This document shows, in pieces, positions 16,400-25,197 of a stretch of DNA of 64,000 nt. Under the pieces are notes generated by a model. The model was not told where the DNA came from, made no database searches, and was given only the letters and a program-made list of their open reading frames with translations. Where the stretch lies: NCBI RefSeq assembly GCF_945957525.1, contig NZ_CAMFLA010000003.1, forward strand, positions 1 through 64,000. Direction: 5' to 3'. The position numbers were made by a program, and so were the translations under genes. Source of the stretch: an uncultured Aquitalea sp. Lineage in GTDB: Bacteria > Pseudomonadota > Gammaproteobacteria > Burkholderiales > Chromobacteriaceae. Within the stretch, counting starts at the first letter, position 1; every line of letters starts with the position of its first letter.

Positions 16400-17032
16400 T
16401 CAGGCGTGCTTGGTGCCGAAGATCTTGTCGCCGGCGTCGCCCAGACCCGGAATGATGTAGCCGTTCTCATTGAGATGGCTGTCCAGCGAAGCGGCGTACA
16501 GTTGCACGTCGGGGTGGGCTTCGTTGACGATTTTCACGCCTTCGGGCGCGGCCACCATCACCACGGCCTTGATTTGCTTGCAGCCCTTGCGCTTGAGCAG
16601 ATCGATGGTGGCCACCATCGAACCGCCGGTGGCCAGCATCGGGTCGATGATGATGGCGATGCGCTCGTCTAGGCTGTCGACGAATTTCTCGAAGTAGGAC
16701 ACCGGCTCCAGCGTCTCTTCGTTGCGGGCCAGGCCCACCACGCTGATCTTGGCGGAGGGCACCAGGTCGAGAACGCCGTCCAGCATGCCGATGCCGGCGC
16801 GCAGGATGGGGACGACAGTCACCTTCTTGCCCTTGATTTGCTGGATTTCGATTTCGCCGCACCAGCCTTCAATGGTGGTGGCTTCCAGTTCGAAGTCGCG
16901 GGTGGCTTCGTAGGCGAGCAGGCGGGCCAGCTCCTGGGTCAGCTGGCGGAATTTCATGGTGCTGATATCGCCTTCGCGCAGAAGACCGAGTTTGTGTTGC
17001 ACCAGCGGATGTTTGACGACGTGAATGTTCAT
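16400..17032 (-). CDS. upp: Uracil phosphoribosyltransferase
   Basis: A 210-residue enzyme converting uracil and PRPP to UMP. The start [18 protein letters not shown], the PRPP-binding DPMLATGG (130-137) and the uracil-binding C-terminal [17 protein letters not shown] are all present and family length is exact. AGGTAGGG precedes the ATG. A terminator-like hairpin with a T run ends only 17 nt upstream of the start, so expression may be controlled by attenuation. Confidence 0.97.
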   Translation of the reverse strand: MNIHVVKHPLVQHKLGLLREGDISTMKFRQLTQELARLLAYEATRDFELEATTIEGWCGEIEIQQIKGKKVTVVPILRAGIGMLDGVLDLVPSAKISVVGLARNEETLEPVSYFEKFVDSLDERIAIIIDPMLATGGSMVATIDLLKRKGCKQIKAVVMVAAPEGVKIVNEAHPDVQLYAASLDSHLNENGYIIPGLGDAGDKIFGTKHA

Positions 17033-17049
17033 GCTTTCCCTACCTTGCG

Positions 17050-17092
17050 AAAAAGCTGCCCTGACGCCGTCGGGTGACGACTGGAGCAGCTT
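17050..17092 (-). terminator. Terminator hairpin 17 nt before upp, possible attenuator
   Basis: On the minus strand AAGCTGC (17092-17086) pairs with GCAGCTT (17059-17053), enclosing CGTC/GACG, and is followed by TTTTT. It lies after the EAL gene stop, yet so close to upp that any upp promoter must lie upstream of or inside it. Confidence 0.65.
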
Positions 17093-17108
17093 CTTTCAGA
17101 TATGCGAA

Positions 17109-17132
17109 ACCGGCCGGGTTGCCGCGGCCGGT
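17109..17132 (-). terminator. GC-rich hairpin after the EAL gene
   Basis: ACCGGCCG and CGGCCGGT with an 8-nt loop, followed by TTTCG on the minus strand, 27 bp past the EAL gene stop. It could be that gene's terminator or the first element of the upp leader. Confidence 0.5.
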
Positions 17133-17158
17133 CTGTGAATGAGGTATGGGGCGGTATT

Positions 17159-17968
17159 CTACCGCTTTTCCCATTCGGAAATCCACGGGAGCAAACCCTC
17201 GGCGGGCAAGGGTGGCGCACAAATGTAACCTTGCACCGCCTGGCAGCCCAATTCGGTGAGCACGGTCAGGTCCGCGGCGTCTTCCACGCCCATGGCGATG
17301 GTGGCGAGGCCTTCGCGCCGGCCCAGCTCCAGCGCCTCGGCCAGAATGGCGCGCAAGTGATCGTTGGCGCTGGCGCCCTGTACAAAGGCGCGGTCGATTT
17401 TCAGGGTGCTGAAGCGGTTGGCGCGGATGTGCTCGGTCAGCCCGACGCCGATGCCGAACTCATCGGCGGCCACGCCGAAGCCGGCTTCGCGCAGTTCCAG
17501 CAGCTTGGGTGCGGCTAGCGGCCAGTGCTGGCGCAGGGTGCTTTCCGAGAACTCCAGCGTCAGGCTGGCGGCGGACAGGCCGGCGATACGGGTTTTCTGC
17601 TGCAGATGGCCGGCCAGTTGCGGATCGGCCAGCAATTGCGAAGACAGGTTGATGGAGATGGGCAGGTCCAGCCCATGGTCCAGCCAGTCGCGGCAGGCGT
17701 ACAGCGATTTTTCCAGAATCAGCTCGGTGAGTTCGCGGATCATGCCGCGTTCTTCCATCACCGGCACAAAGGTAACGGGGGAGAGCACGCCCAGCGCCGG
17801 GTGGCGCCAACGCGCCAAGGCTTCCACGCCGATCACCCGGCGGCTGGCGATATCGACGATGGGTTGAAAGTAGGGCACCAGCTGGTCATTGACCAGTGCT
17901 TTCCAGATTTCATCCACCGGCATGGCGCCGTTGTCGCCGCCGGAGGGGGAGGTATTGGAACTTGTCAT
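17159..17968 (-). CDS. EAL-domain protein with degenerate active site
   Basis: A 269-residue cytosolic protein consisting almost only of an EAL domain. EAL (in GVEALARW), the NLS Asn, the FSES Glu and LKIDRAF are kept. In contrast the usual DDFGTG reads DEFGIG and the AEGVE motif reads AMGVE, so a metal-coordinating Asp is replaced by Glu and a catalytic Glu by Met. The family's chemistry predicts weak or no phosphodiesterase activity; the protein may instead bind cyclic-di-GMP or a partner. ATG 17968 is preferred because the domain begins soon after; upstream in-frame sequence overlaps the grxD terminator. Confidence 0.85.
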   Translation of the reverse strand: MTSSNTSPSGGDNGAMPVDEIWKALVNDQLVPYFQPIVDIASRRVIGVEALARWRHPALGVLSPVTFVPVMEERGMIRELTELILEKSLYACRDWLDHGLDLPISINLSSQLLADPQLAGHLQQKTRIAGLSAASLTLEFSESTLRQHWPLAAPKLLELREAGFGVAADEFGIGVGLTEHIRANRFSTLKIDRAFVQGASANDHLRAILAEALELGRREGLATIAMGVEDAADLTVLTELGCQAVQGYICAPPLPAEGLLPWISEWEKR

Positions 17969-18013
17969 CGTTTTTCTCTGTGTTCTCGTTGTGTGGTCTA
18001 CCCCGGCCAGCCC

Positions 18014-18027
18014 CGCTTCGGCCAACC
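18014..18027 (-). repeat. AGGTTGGCCGAAG motif, intergenic copy
   Basis: One full copy of the window-wide 13-mer (reverse orientation), just upstream of the EAL gene. See the finding on the repeated motif. Confidence 0.7.
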
Positions 18028-18081
18028 TTTGCTCTGATTGTAAGACAGCCTGCAGCGCGCGATAAGCCCGGCGACGAACGG

Positions 18082-18118
18082 ACAATAAAAAACCCGGCGC
18101 GGCCGGGTTTTTTATTGT
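18082..18118. terminator. grxD terminator
   Basis: A 17-bp perfect stem (ACAATAAAAAACCCGGC and its complement) with a 3-nt loop and T runs in both directions, directly after the grxD stop. Confidence 0.9.
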
Positions 18119-18123
18119 GAGGA

Positions 18124-18435
18124 TCACAGATCCTTCAGTATTTCCTGCAGTTCGCCGGATTGGTACATCTCATACATGATGTCCGAACCGCCGATGAACT
18201 CGCCCTTGACGTAAAGCTGCGGGATGGTGGGCCAGTTGGAGTATTCCTTGATGCCCTGACGCACGTCCGCGTCTTGCAGCACGTCGACGGTCTTGATGGT
18301 TTCCACGCCGCAGGCCTTCAGGATCTGCACGGCGCGGGAGGAAAAACCGCATTGCGGAAACTGGGCGGAACCCTTCATGTACAGCACGACGGGGTTCTGG
18401 GTGACGGTGTCCTTGATGACTTCCTGGATATCCAT
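18124..18435 (-). CDS. grxD: Monothiol glutaredoxin (Grx4 type)
   Basis: A 103-residue monothiol glutaredoxin with the CGFS active site at residues 29-32, the glutathione-binding WPTIPQLYVKGEFIGGSDI segment and no extra domains. Members bind and deliver [2Fe-2S] clusters, often with BolA, rather than reduce disulfides. Start ATG 18435 has AAGGA upstream and gives the exact family length; the frame is open further 5' but that part is not family-like. It is followed by its own terminator. Confidence 0.95.
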   Translation of the reverse strand: MDIQEVIKDTVTQNPVVLYMKGSAQFPQCGFSSRAVQILKACGVETIKTVDVLQDADVRQGIKEYSNWPTIPQLYVKGEFIGGSDIMYEMYQSGELQEILKDL

Positions 18436-18530
18436 GGAGCAAATCCTTGCGTTGAAGCGGGCAAACAGAAAGGATTGCCCAAATACTTGACTGATTCTAT
18501 GGGTTATTTTACGTAAGCCGACCGGGCTGG

Positions 18531-19889
18531 TCAATTTGCCTGTTGCTGTTTGCGTAAATTAGCCAGGTAGATGGCAGCCTGACCGTCGTACAGCGCATGG
18601 CGGTTCATGAAGCGCGACACATTGGTGGCCACCAATGCCGTGGCCATCAAAGGAATGATCATGCTGGAGGAAGAGGACGTCATTTCCATGACAATGACGA
18701 AGCCGGTCATCGGCGCGCGGGTCATGCCGGAGAAAAACGCCACCATGCCCAGCAGCACCATGGCCGCTTGCGGCAGGTAAGGCAGCAGCAGGGACAGGTT
18801 CAGACCCACGCCGGCGCCCACAGCCAGAGAGGGTGCGAAAATGCCGCCGGGCGCGCCGCTGATGTAGGTGATGAGCAGCGACAGTAGCTTGAGTGCCCCG
18901 TAGTCCTGCATGCCGCCGCCTCCGCCTTCAAGGATTTCCCTCGCGCGGAAGTAGCCGGTGCCGAAGGTGATGCCGTCGCTGGCGATGCCGATCACCGCCA
19001 GCAACAGGCCGCAGACGATGGCGAACAGGATCGGATAGCCGGCACGCCAGCGATGAAGCGGGCCCGGCAGGCGTTCGGACAGGGCGAGAATGGCGCGGCT
19101 GGTGAGGCCGCCGATCAGTCCGCCGAGGATGCCGCAGACCGGGATGGCCAGCCAGCCGGACTGCAAGTCCATTGCCACCGAGACCACGCCGAAATAGTTG
19201 TAGTTGCCCAGCAGCGCTACCGCCGTGATACCGGCAAGGATCACCGACAGCAGGATGGTGGAGCTGGCGCGTTGGTCAAAGGTACGGCCCATTTCCTCGA
19301 TGGCGAACACGATCCCCGCCAACGGGGTATTGAACGCGGCGGCCACGCCGGCGGCCGCGCCGGCGAGGATGAAGCTGCGCGCCACGCCTTCGTGTCGCAA
19401 GGCCGCTTCGCGATTGAGGGAGTATTTGATGGCGGCGCCCATCTGCACGATTGGGCCTTCATAGCCCATGGTGGCCCCGCTACTGATGCCCACCAGCGTC
19501 ATTACCATCTTGCCCACGGCAGCGCGGATGGTGAGGATGCGCTCGCGCAGATTGTGCATGCCGGGCTGCATCGCCACGATGGCCTGCGGAATGCCGCCGC
19601 CGCCTGCGCCGGGAAACAGCGCGCGCAGCATCCACACCGACAGCGCGAGGCCGGCGGGCGTGATCAGCAGTGCCCAGTAAGGCGACTGATCGTAGATGCG
19701 GTAGAAAATCTCGTGGGAAATGTGGCTGCCGTTGGAGAACACCACCGCCACCAGACCGATGAGAATGGCGGCGATCCAGATAGGCGCGCGTCGTCGCCAG
19801 AGTGCCATGGACAGGTATAAATACCGGACACGGCGGCTGGCGCGCAGGCTGTGCTGGCCCAGCCGTCTGGCGACTCTGGAATCTGGCAT
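18531..19889 (-). CDS. ClC-family chloride channel or chloride/proton antiporter
   Basis: A 452-residue membrane protein of the ClC family. The three selectivity motifs are present: GAGGGGIPQ (about 95-102), MGYEGPIVQ with the gating Glu144, and GAPGGIFAPSL. A glutamate at the internal proton-site region (FAIEEM, 198-199) argues for antiport rather than channel function. No CBS domain follows. AGGAG lies about 11 nt before ATG 19889. Role is probably acid resistance or anion homeostasis. It stands between grxD and the RsmB-type gene with no functional link visible. Confidence 0.92.
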   Translation of the reverse strand: MPDSRVARRLGQHSLRASRRVRYLYLSMALWRRRAPIWIAAILIGLVAVVFSNGSHISHEIFYRIYDQSPYWALLITPAGLALSVWMLRALFPGAGGGGIPQAIVAMQPGMHNLRERILTIRAAVGKMVMTLVGISSGATMGYEGPIVQMGAAIKYSLNREAALRHEGVARSFILAGAAAGVAAAFNTPLAGIVFAIEEMGRTFDQRASSTILLSVILAGITAVALLGNYNYFGVVSVAMDLQSGWLAIPVCGILGGLIGGLTSRAILALSERLPGPLHRWRAGYPILFAIVCGLLLAVIGIASDGITFGTGYFRAREILEGGGGGMQDYGALKLLSLLITYISGAPGGIFAPSLAVGAGVGLNLSLLLPYLPQAAMVLLGMVAFFSGMTRAPMTGFVIVMEMTSSSSSMIIPLMATALVATNVSRFMNRHALYDGQAAIYLANLRKQQQAN

Positions 19890-20063
19890 GGGGGTGAAAA
19901 CTCCTGGGGGTAGGGGGCAAGAGCGGCTGACGTCGCTCCCGCTTCACACCGGCGCGGGGGCTTTGTCTGATGCTGTCAGCCGTTCTGTCAGGAGGTCGGG
20001 TTTGTCCGTGCGCTCAGCATCAGGCGCAAGTATTTCCGACTTCTCTAATACACAATAATAAGG

Positions 20064-21323
20064 TCAATTGCCTTTCCTGACCAGTACCGCCGCGAAGAAG
20101 CCGTCGGTGTTGTGGATATGCGGCTTCAGTTGCAGGCAGTCTCCCGTTTCAAGGGTAATCTTCTGTTCGGCCAGAATCTCGCTGACCGGCAGCAGGCTGA
20201 AGTCGGGATGGTCGGTGAGGAAAGCGTCGACAATTTCGCGGTTTTCTTGCGGCAGCAGGCTGCAGGTGGCGTACACCAGACGACCGCCGGCTTTCACCAG
20301 TCGCGATGCGGAGGCGAGGATGGCGGCTTGTTTGGCGTTCAGCTCGAGGACGCTTTCCGGGCTTTGGCGGAATTTCAGGTCCGGATTGCGGCGCAGGGTA
20401 CCCAGGCCGGAGCAGGGGGCGTCCACCAGAACGCGATCGGCCTTGCCGGCCAGGCGTTTCACCTTGGTGTCGTTTTCGTGGGCCAGCAGTTGCGGGTGCA
20501 CATTGGACAGGCCAGAGCGGGCCAGGCGGGGTTTGAGGTTGGACAGGCGCTTTTCCGATACGTCAAACGCGTACAGGCGGCCGCTGGAGGCCATCAGCGC
20601 GCCCAGCAGCAAGGTTTTGCCGCCGGCGCCGGCGCAGAAGTCCACCACCATTTCACCGCGACGCGCGCCGGTGATCAGGCCCAGTAGCTGGCTGCCTTCG
20701 TCCTGCACCTCGATGGCGCCGTTGCGGAACAGCTCGTATTTGGCCAGCGCCGGTTTGCCTTCCAGGCGGATGCCGATGGGGGAGTAGGGCGTCGGCGCGC
20801 AGGCGAAGCCGTCGGCGCGCAGGCGCTCGATGGCTTCCTCTCGCTTCATTTTCAGCGTGTTGACGCGCAGGTCCAGCGGCGCCGCCTGCATCAGGCCCTG
20901 GCCCAGCGCCAGCACCTCGGCCGGGTCCTGCTCCGGCAAACGTTCAATCACCCAGGCCGGCAGTTCGGCGGCAATGTCCAGCGCGTCAGGCAGTGTCTTG
21001 CCCTTGATGCCGCCCAGCCATTCGCGCTCGCCAGCGCTGGTGGCGTCGGACAATTCCTTGACGTTGAGGCGGGAGAACTGCATCAGCGCCACCATGGCCA
21101 GCCGGCGCGGGGTGGCCTTGTCCGGTGCAATCAGCGCGCGCAGGCGGATGAGGTTGCGCAGGCAGCCGAAGGCGGTTTCCGCGATCAGGTGGCGCTCCTG
21201 GCTGCCCAGCTTGTTGTGTTCGCGAAAGTAGGCGGACAGTACGGCGTCGGCCGGGCGGTCGAAGCGGGTCATCTGGCCGATGACGGTTTCCAAATGCTTG
21301 AGTTGGCTATGGCTAATGGTCAT
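20064..21323 (-). CDS. RsmB/NOL1-type RNA (cytosine-5) methyltransferase
   Basis: A 419-residue SAM-dependent m5C RNA methyltransferase of the RsmB/NOP2/SUN family. An N-terminal helical region is followed by the SAM loop DFCAGAGGKTLLLG, the motif-IV Cys in VDAPCSGLGTLRRNPD and the motif-VI catalytic Cys in YATCSLLPQEN. It lacks a clear NusB-like N-terminus, so it may be RsmB-like rather than the true orthologue. ATG 21323 overlaps the upstream DUF3108 gene by 11 bp, indicating coupling. Confidence 0.9.
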   Translation of the reverse strand: MTISHSQLKHLETVIGQMTRFDRPADAVLSAYFREHNKLGSQERHLIAETAFGCLRNLIRLRALIAPDKATPRRLAMVALMQFSRLNVKELSDATSAGEREWLGGIKGKTLPDALDIAAELPAWVIERLPEQDPAEVLALGQGLMQAAPLDLRVNTLKMKREEAIERLRADGFACAPTPYSPIGIRLEGKPALAKYELFRNGAIEVQDEGSQLLGLITGARRGEMVVDFCAGAGGKTLLLGALMASSGRLYAFDVSEKRLSNLKPRLARSGLSNVHPQLLAHENDTKVKRLAGKADRVLVDAPCSGLGTLRRNPDLKFRQSPESVLELNAKQAAILASASRLVKAGGRLVYATCSLLPQENREIVDAFLTDHPDFSLLPVSEILAEQKITLETGDCLQLKPHIHNTDGFFAAVLVRKGN

Positions 21324-22452
21324 TTTTATTGCGTCTTGTCGGTTGTAGCGGAAGTTTCCACTGTTCTGTGCCGTCGACATTGATCAGCACGGCCCGGAGA
21401 TCCATCCGGTTGTTGTTGTTGTCGGTGAACACGATGCGCACCGGCAAGTTGGCGAAATCGGGCGAGAGCCAGAATTCCGCCGCGCGGCCACTTACACGGT
21501 AGACGATCACCCGGATTTTCGCGCTGCCGAAGTCGTAATCGGCTTCGCCGCTGGGGGCGATCGGGTGTTCGTATACTTTTTTGCCGGTAGTCACCTGCAG
21601 GGGGGCGTTGCCTAGTTCGCCGCCTTTCAGTCCCAGCTGGAAGGCCAGGCTGAACACATCCAGCGCGCCGGTTTTCAGTGGGGTGTTCTGGTTGGGCGGG
21701 TCGCCGTAAATCAGCTGCCCGGCGTCATAGTCGAAGCGTGCGGACTCTTTGGCTTCGCCGTTTTTCCAGGCCTGCATGCTGTCCGGTTTCAGGCCCTGCT
21801 TGTTGGTGAAACCGCCTTCGGACAGATAGCGGATCTTGATCTTGCCGAACAGCGCGCTGACGTTTTCCTCCAGACGATAGCGTCCGTCGCCGCGTTGCCA
21901 CTCCAGCGAGCCGCTGCCCACCAGGATATCGTTGCGGAAGCCCTGATACTGCAGGCTGGCCTTGTGCGGGAAGCCGGTTAGCGGTGCCGGCGGGTAAACA
22001 TAGCCGGCCTTTTTCTCCGTAGCCGGCGCGCTGGCGGCGACAGGTTCGGAGGCGTTCTTGTGCGTCCGGCTGGCCGATGCCGGCGCCGAGGCTTCGGCCA
22101 ACCCCGGTTTTTCCGCTGCCGGGGCGCTGGCCGGGCTTGCCATTTGCGGCGCGCTGGCCTCGCGGGCCGGCGCTGAGGTTTCCGCTTTGGGCACCGATGC
22201 TTCGCGGCGCGGTTTTTTGACCGGCTTGGGGCCCTTGACGGGGATGCCGCCCAGTCTGGCGGTGGGTGCTGCCGGCGCGGCTGCGTCCGGCTCGGCCGCC
22301 AGCGCGCGCATCTTGACGTCGATCTTGCGCAGCGGTTTCTCCGGCTGCAGGTCTATGGTTGCGTCCGGCAGCAGCCCTGAACCGATGAACGCGATGTGCA
22401 TCAGCAGGGACAGCAGCAGGGCGAGGGTGAAGACCCGCAGCGGCTTCTTCAT
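21313..22452 (-). CDS. DUF3108 domain protein, membrane-anchored
   Basis: A 379-residue envelope protein. An N-terminal hydrophobic segment (TLALLLSLLMHIAFIGSG) anchors or exports it. Residues about 60-150 are a low-complexity Pro/Ala/Lys linker with repeated SAP blocks, and the C-terminal 220 residues form the DUF3108 domain (LTGFPHKASLQYQGFRNDILVGSG, YRLEENVSALFG, ADYDFGSAKIRVIVYRVSG). The family is predicted to span the periplasm; function is unknown. It is translated 10 bp after purN and coupled to the methyltransferase gene. Confidence 0.85.
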   Translation of the reverse strand: MKKPLRVFTLALLLSLLMHIAFIGSGLLPDATIDLQPEKPLRKIDVKMRALAAEPDAAAPAAPTARLGGIPVKGPKPVKKPRREASVPKAETSAPAREASAPQMASPASAPAAEKPGLAEASAPASASRTHKNASEPVAASAPATEKKAGYVYPPAPLTGFPHKASLQYQGFRNDILVGSGSLEWQRGDGRYRLEENVSALFGKIKIRYLSEGGFTNKQGLKPDSMQAWKNGEAKESARFDYDAGQLIYGDPPNQNTPLKTGALDVFSLAFQLGLKGGELGNAPLQVTTGKKVYEHPIAPSGEADYDFGSAKIRVIVYRVSGRAAEFWLSPDFANLPVRIVFTDNNNNRMDLRAVLINVDGTEQWKLPLQPTRRNKNDH

Positions 22453-22462
22453 GCCGTTCCTG

Positions 22463-23092
22463 TCACGGGGCGGGCGACATCAGGCTGGCGGCGGGGTTGT
22501 CGCCGCATTTCACCTTGCCGTCGTGCAGCGCCAGCTCGCCAGCCACGAAGCGGCGCACGGCGGCCGGATACAGCTGGTGTTCCAGCGTCAGCACGCGCGC
22601 GGCGATGCTGTCCGCAGTGTCGTCGTCCTGCAGCGTGACCACGCCCTGCGCCACGATGGGGCCGTGATCCAGTTCGGCGGTGACAAAGTGCACCGTGCAA
22701 CCGGCCACCTTGCAGCCCATTTCCAGCGCGCGCTGATGGGTGTGCAAGCCAGGGAAGGCGGGCAGCAACGATGGGTGGATATTCAGCATGCGGCCTTCGT
22801 AGCGACGGGTGAAGCCTTCGGTGAGAATGCGCATGAAACCGGCCAGCACCACCAGATCGGGTTGGTGGCTGTCGATGGTGGCAGCCAGTGCGGCGTCGAA
22901 GGCTTCCCGACTGGGGTAGAGCTTGTGGTCAACCACTTCGGTCGCAATGCCGCGTTCGGCCGCCCAGGCGAGGCCTGCGGCATCGGGACGGTTGGCGATC
23001 ACAGCGGCCACGCGGGCGCCGGAGATGCCGGCATTGACGATGGCCTGCATATTGGAGCCGCGGCCGGAAATCAGGATGACGATATTTTTCAT
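22463..23092 (-). CDS. purN: Phosphoribosylglycinamide formyltransferase PurN
   Basis: A 209-residue enzyme that transfers a formyl group from 10-formyl-THF to GAR in purine synthesis. The start MKNIVILISGRGSNMQAI, the catalytic block LNIHPSLLPAFPGLHTH with its His, and the conserved Asp in VTAELDHGPIVAQ are intact. Start ATG 23092 gives family length; no strong Shine-Dalgarno is visible. It follows purM on the same strand, with a terminator-like hairpin between, which may cause partial read-through. Confidence 0.96.
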   Translation of the reverse strand: MKNIVILISGRGSNMQAIVNAGISGARVAAVIANRPDAAGLAWAAERGIATEVVDHKLYPSREAFDAALAATIDSHQPDLVVLAGFMRILTEGFTRRYEGRMLNIHPSLLPAFPGLHTHQRALEMGCKVAGCTVHFVTAELDHGPIVAQGVVTLQDDDTADSIAARVLTLEHQLYPAAVRRFVAGELALHDGKVKCGDNPAASLMSPAP

Positions 23093-23162
23093 GGTGCGTG
23101 GTGCATTAAATCGTAATTTCAGCGCCGGAGGCAGGCGGCGCGGCTTCTGTGCCGTAAATGAC

Positions 23163-23188
23163 AAACGCCGCCAGCGTAGCCGGCGGCG
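23163..23188 (-). terminator. Hairpin between purM and purN
   Basis: On the minus strand CGCCGCCGGC and GCTGGCGGCG (one G-U or mismatch) with a 3-nt loop, then TTTGT. It could reduce purN expression relative to purM. Confidence 0.55.
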
Positions 23189-23233
23189 CCTGGAGCGCTG
23201 ACAGCGGCGGAGCCGGTCAGCGCATCAGCCGGA

Positions 23234-24271
23234 TCAGGCGATCTGGGTCTGGTGTTCGTCGCCTTCGCGGGCGCGAACCACGCCCAGACGATGCACCGTT
23301 TCGCCTTCGGCGGCCAAGAAGCGCGCCGCTTCGTCAGCCTTGTCGGCGGCCACGATCACTACCATGCCGACGCCGCAGTTGAAGGTGCGGTACATTTCCT
23401 GGATATCCACATTGCCCTGTTGCTGCAGCCACTGGAACAGCTTGGGCAGTTCCCAGCTCTTGGCGTCCAGTTGAGCCACGACGTTGCCCGGCAGCACGCG
23501 CGGGGTGTTTTCGGTGATGCCGCCGCCGGTGATGTGCGCCATACCCTTGACCTGCATGGCCTGCATGAGTTTCAGCAGGGGCTTCACATAGATCCGGGTA
23601 GGGGCGATCACGGCATCGCGCAGCGACTTGTCGCCGTCGAAGGGCGCGTCCAGATCCGGCTGGGCGCGATCAATGATCTTGCGCACCAGACTGTAACCGT
23701 TGGAGTGCACGCCGTTGGAACCGAGGCCCAGCACCACGTCGCCCGGGATGATGTCGCGGCCGGTGATGACCTGGCTTTTTTCCACCACGCCCACCGCGAA
23801 GCCGGCGAGGTCGTATTCGCCTACCGGGTACATGCCCGGCATTTCGGCGGTTTCACCGCCGATCAGCGCGCAACCAGCCTGTTCACAGCCGGCGGCGATG
23901 CCCTTGATCACGTCGGTGGCCTGGGGCACGTCCAGCTTGCCGCAGGCGAAGTAGTCGAGGAAGAACAGCGGCTCCGCGCCTTGCACCAGGATGTCATTCA
24001 CGCTCATGGCCACCAGATCGATGCCCACGGTGTCGTGGCGATTCCAGTCAAAAGCCAGTTTCAGCTTGGTGCCCACGCCGTCGGTGCCAGATACCAGTAC
24101 CGGTTCCTTGTACTTCTTGGAGATTTCCACCAGTGCGCCGAAACCGCCGATGCCGCCGAGGACTTCCGGGCGCATGGTGCGCTTGGCATAGGGCTTGATG
24201 TTTTCGACCAGCGCGTCGCCAGCGTCGATATCCACGCCTGCATCACGGTAACTGAGGGACTGGGTGCTCAA
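23234..24271 (-). CDS. purM: Phosphoribosylformylglycinamidine cyclo-ligase PurM
   Basis: A 345-residue ATP-dependent AIR synthetase of purine biosynthesis. Typical segments are [17 protein letters not shown] at the start, [13 protein letters not shown] (62-74), [29 protein letters not shown] and [16 protein letters not shown]. Length matches the family. First gene of the minus-strand set purM-purN-DUF3108-methyltransferase, divergent from hda. No PurR-like operator was recognised upstream. Confidence 0.97.
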   Translation of the reverse strand: MSTQSLSYRDAGVDIDAGDALVENIKPYAKRTMRPEVLGGIGGFGALVEISKKYKEPVLVSGTDGVGTKLKLAFDWNRHDTVGIDLVAMSVNDILVQGAEPLFFLDYFACGKLDVPQATDVIKGIAAGCEQAGCALIGGETAEMPGMYPVGEYDLAGFAVGVVEKSQVITGRDIIPGDVVLGLGSNGVHSNGYSLVRKIIDRAQPDLDAPFDGDKSLRDAVIAPTRIYVKPLLKLMQAMQVKGMAHITGGGITENTPRVLPGNVVAQLDAKSWELPKLFQWLQQQGNVDIQEMYRTFNCGVGMVVIVAADKADEAARFLAAEGETVHRLGVVRAREGDEHQTQIA

Positions 24272-24519
24272 GGTAAACTCGCTTTCTGCTAACTTGAAGT
24301 AATTTCACGTCAAGCTTTCGCCGATGCGAAAGCACTGTATTTTAACTGAATTCGCGCCGCCACGCTGCCGTAACTTGCCGATTGTCGCCAAATAAGGGCT
24401 GCGTCCGTCGCCGGAGTGTGGCGAGCGGGCGAAGACGGGAGGTCGCCGTCCTTTCGCCGCCTGCCCATCTCGTCGTAAAATCGGGGCTTGACCTCTTCTT
24501 CGGCCAACCTGAAACGCAC
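24272..24519. promoter_or_regulatory. Divergent purM/hda intergenic region
   Basis: A 248-bp gap that must hold both promoters. A CAGGTTGGCCGAAG motif copy lies in reverse at 24498-24511, about 10 nt before the hda start. I cannot place promoter hexamers with confidence; an AT-rich patch at 24330-24350 suits the purM promoter. Confidence 0.4.
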
Positions 24520-25197
24520 TTGGACCAGCTCGTACTCGACCTCACCCCTACCCCGTTGCCGGCTTTCGACAATTTCCTTGCCGAACGCAACCGCGAAGTC
24601 ATCACCGCGTTGACGGCGGACGACGGCGAGCGCTTCATTTATCTATGGGGCGAGCCGGGCAGCGGCAAAACGCATCTGTTGCAGGCGTGGATCGCCCATG
24701 CGGAGCGTCTGGGGCGGGCATCCATCTATCTGGACGGCCAACGCGAACACCTGCCGGATTTCGCCCGCGAAGCCAGCTTCATCGCCGTCGATCATGTGGA
24801 CGATCTGGCGCCGGACGACCAGATCACCCTGTTTTCCTTTTATAACTCGCTGAAGGAAAGCGGCGAGGGCCGCTTGCTGATGGCCGGGCGCAAACCGCCG
24901 ATGGCGGCCGCCGTGCGCGACGATCTGCGCACCCGCTTGGGCTGGGGGCTGGTGTTGGAGGTGAAGGCGCTGTCCGACGAGGATAAGCTGGCCGCGCTGC
25001 GCACCCATGCCGCCAACCGTCAGTTGCAGGTGGCCGACGATGTGTTCCGCTACCTGCTGACGCACTGGCGGCGCGATCTGTCCAGCCTGATCGCCATGCT
25101 GGACATGCTGGACCGCTATTCCCTGGCGCTGCGCCGTCCCATTACGGTGCCGCTCGTCAAGAACGTACTGCAAACCGCTACCGCCCCCGACTCATGA
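24520..25197 (+). CDS. hda: DnaA regulatory inactivator Hda
   Basis: A 225-residue AAA+ protein that, with the DNA-loaded beta clamp, promotes hydrolysis of DnaA-bound ATP and so limits re-initiation. The clamp-binding motif QLVLDL (residues 3-8) sits at the very N-terminus, which decides the TTG start at 24520. Walker A is GEPGSGKTH (44-52), and FIAVDHVDDL is the Walker B region. The frame is open 46 codons upstream but without family similarity. The following gene overlaps by 4 bp. Confidence 0.92.
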   Translation: MDQLVLDLTPTPLPAFDNFLAERNREVITALTADDGERFIYLWGEPGSGKTHLLQAWIAHAERLGRASIYLDGQREHLPDFAREASFIAVDHVDDLAPDDQITLFSFYNSLKESGEGRLLMAGRKPPMAAAVRDDLRTRLGWGLVLEVKALSDEDKLAALRTHAANRQLQVADDVFRYLLTHWRRDLSSLIAMLDMLDRYSLALRRPITVPLVKNVLQTATAPDS

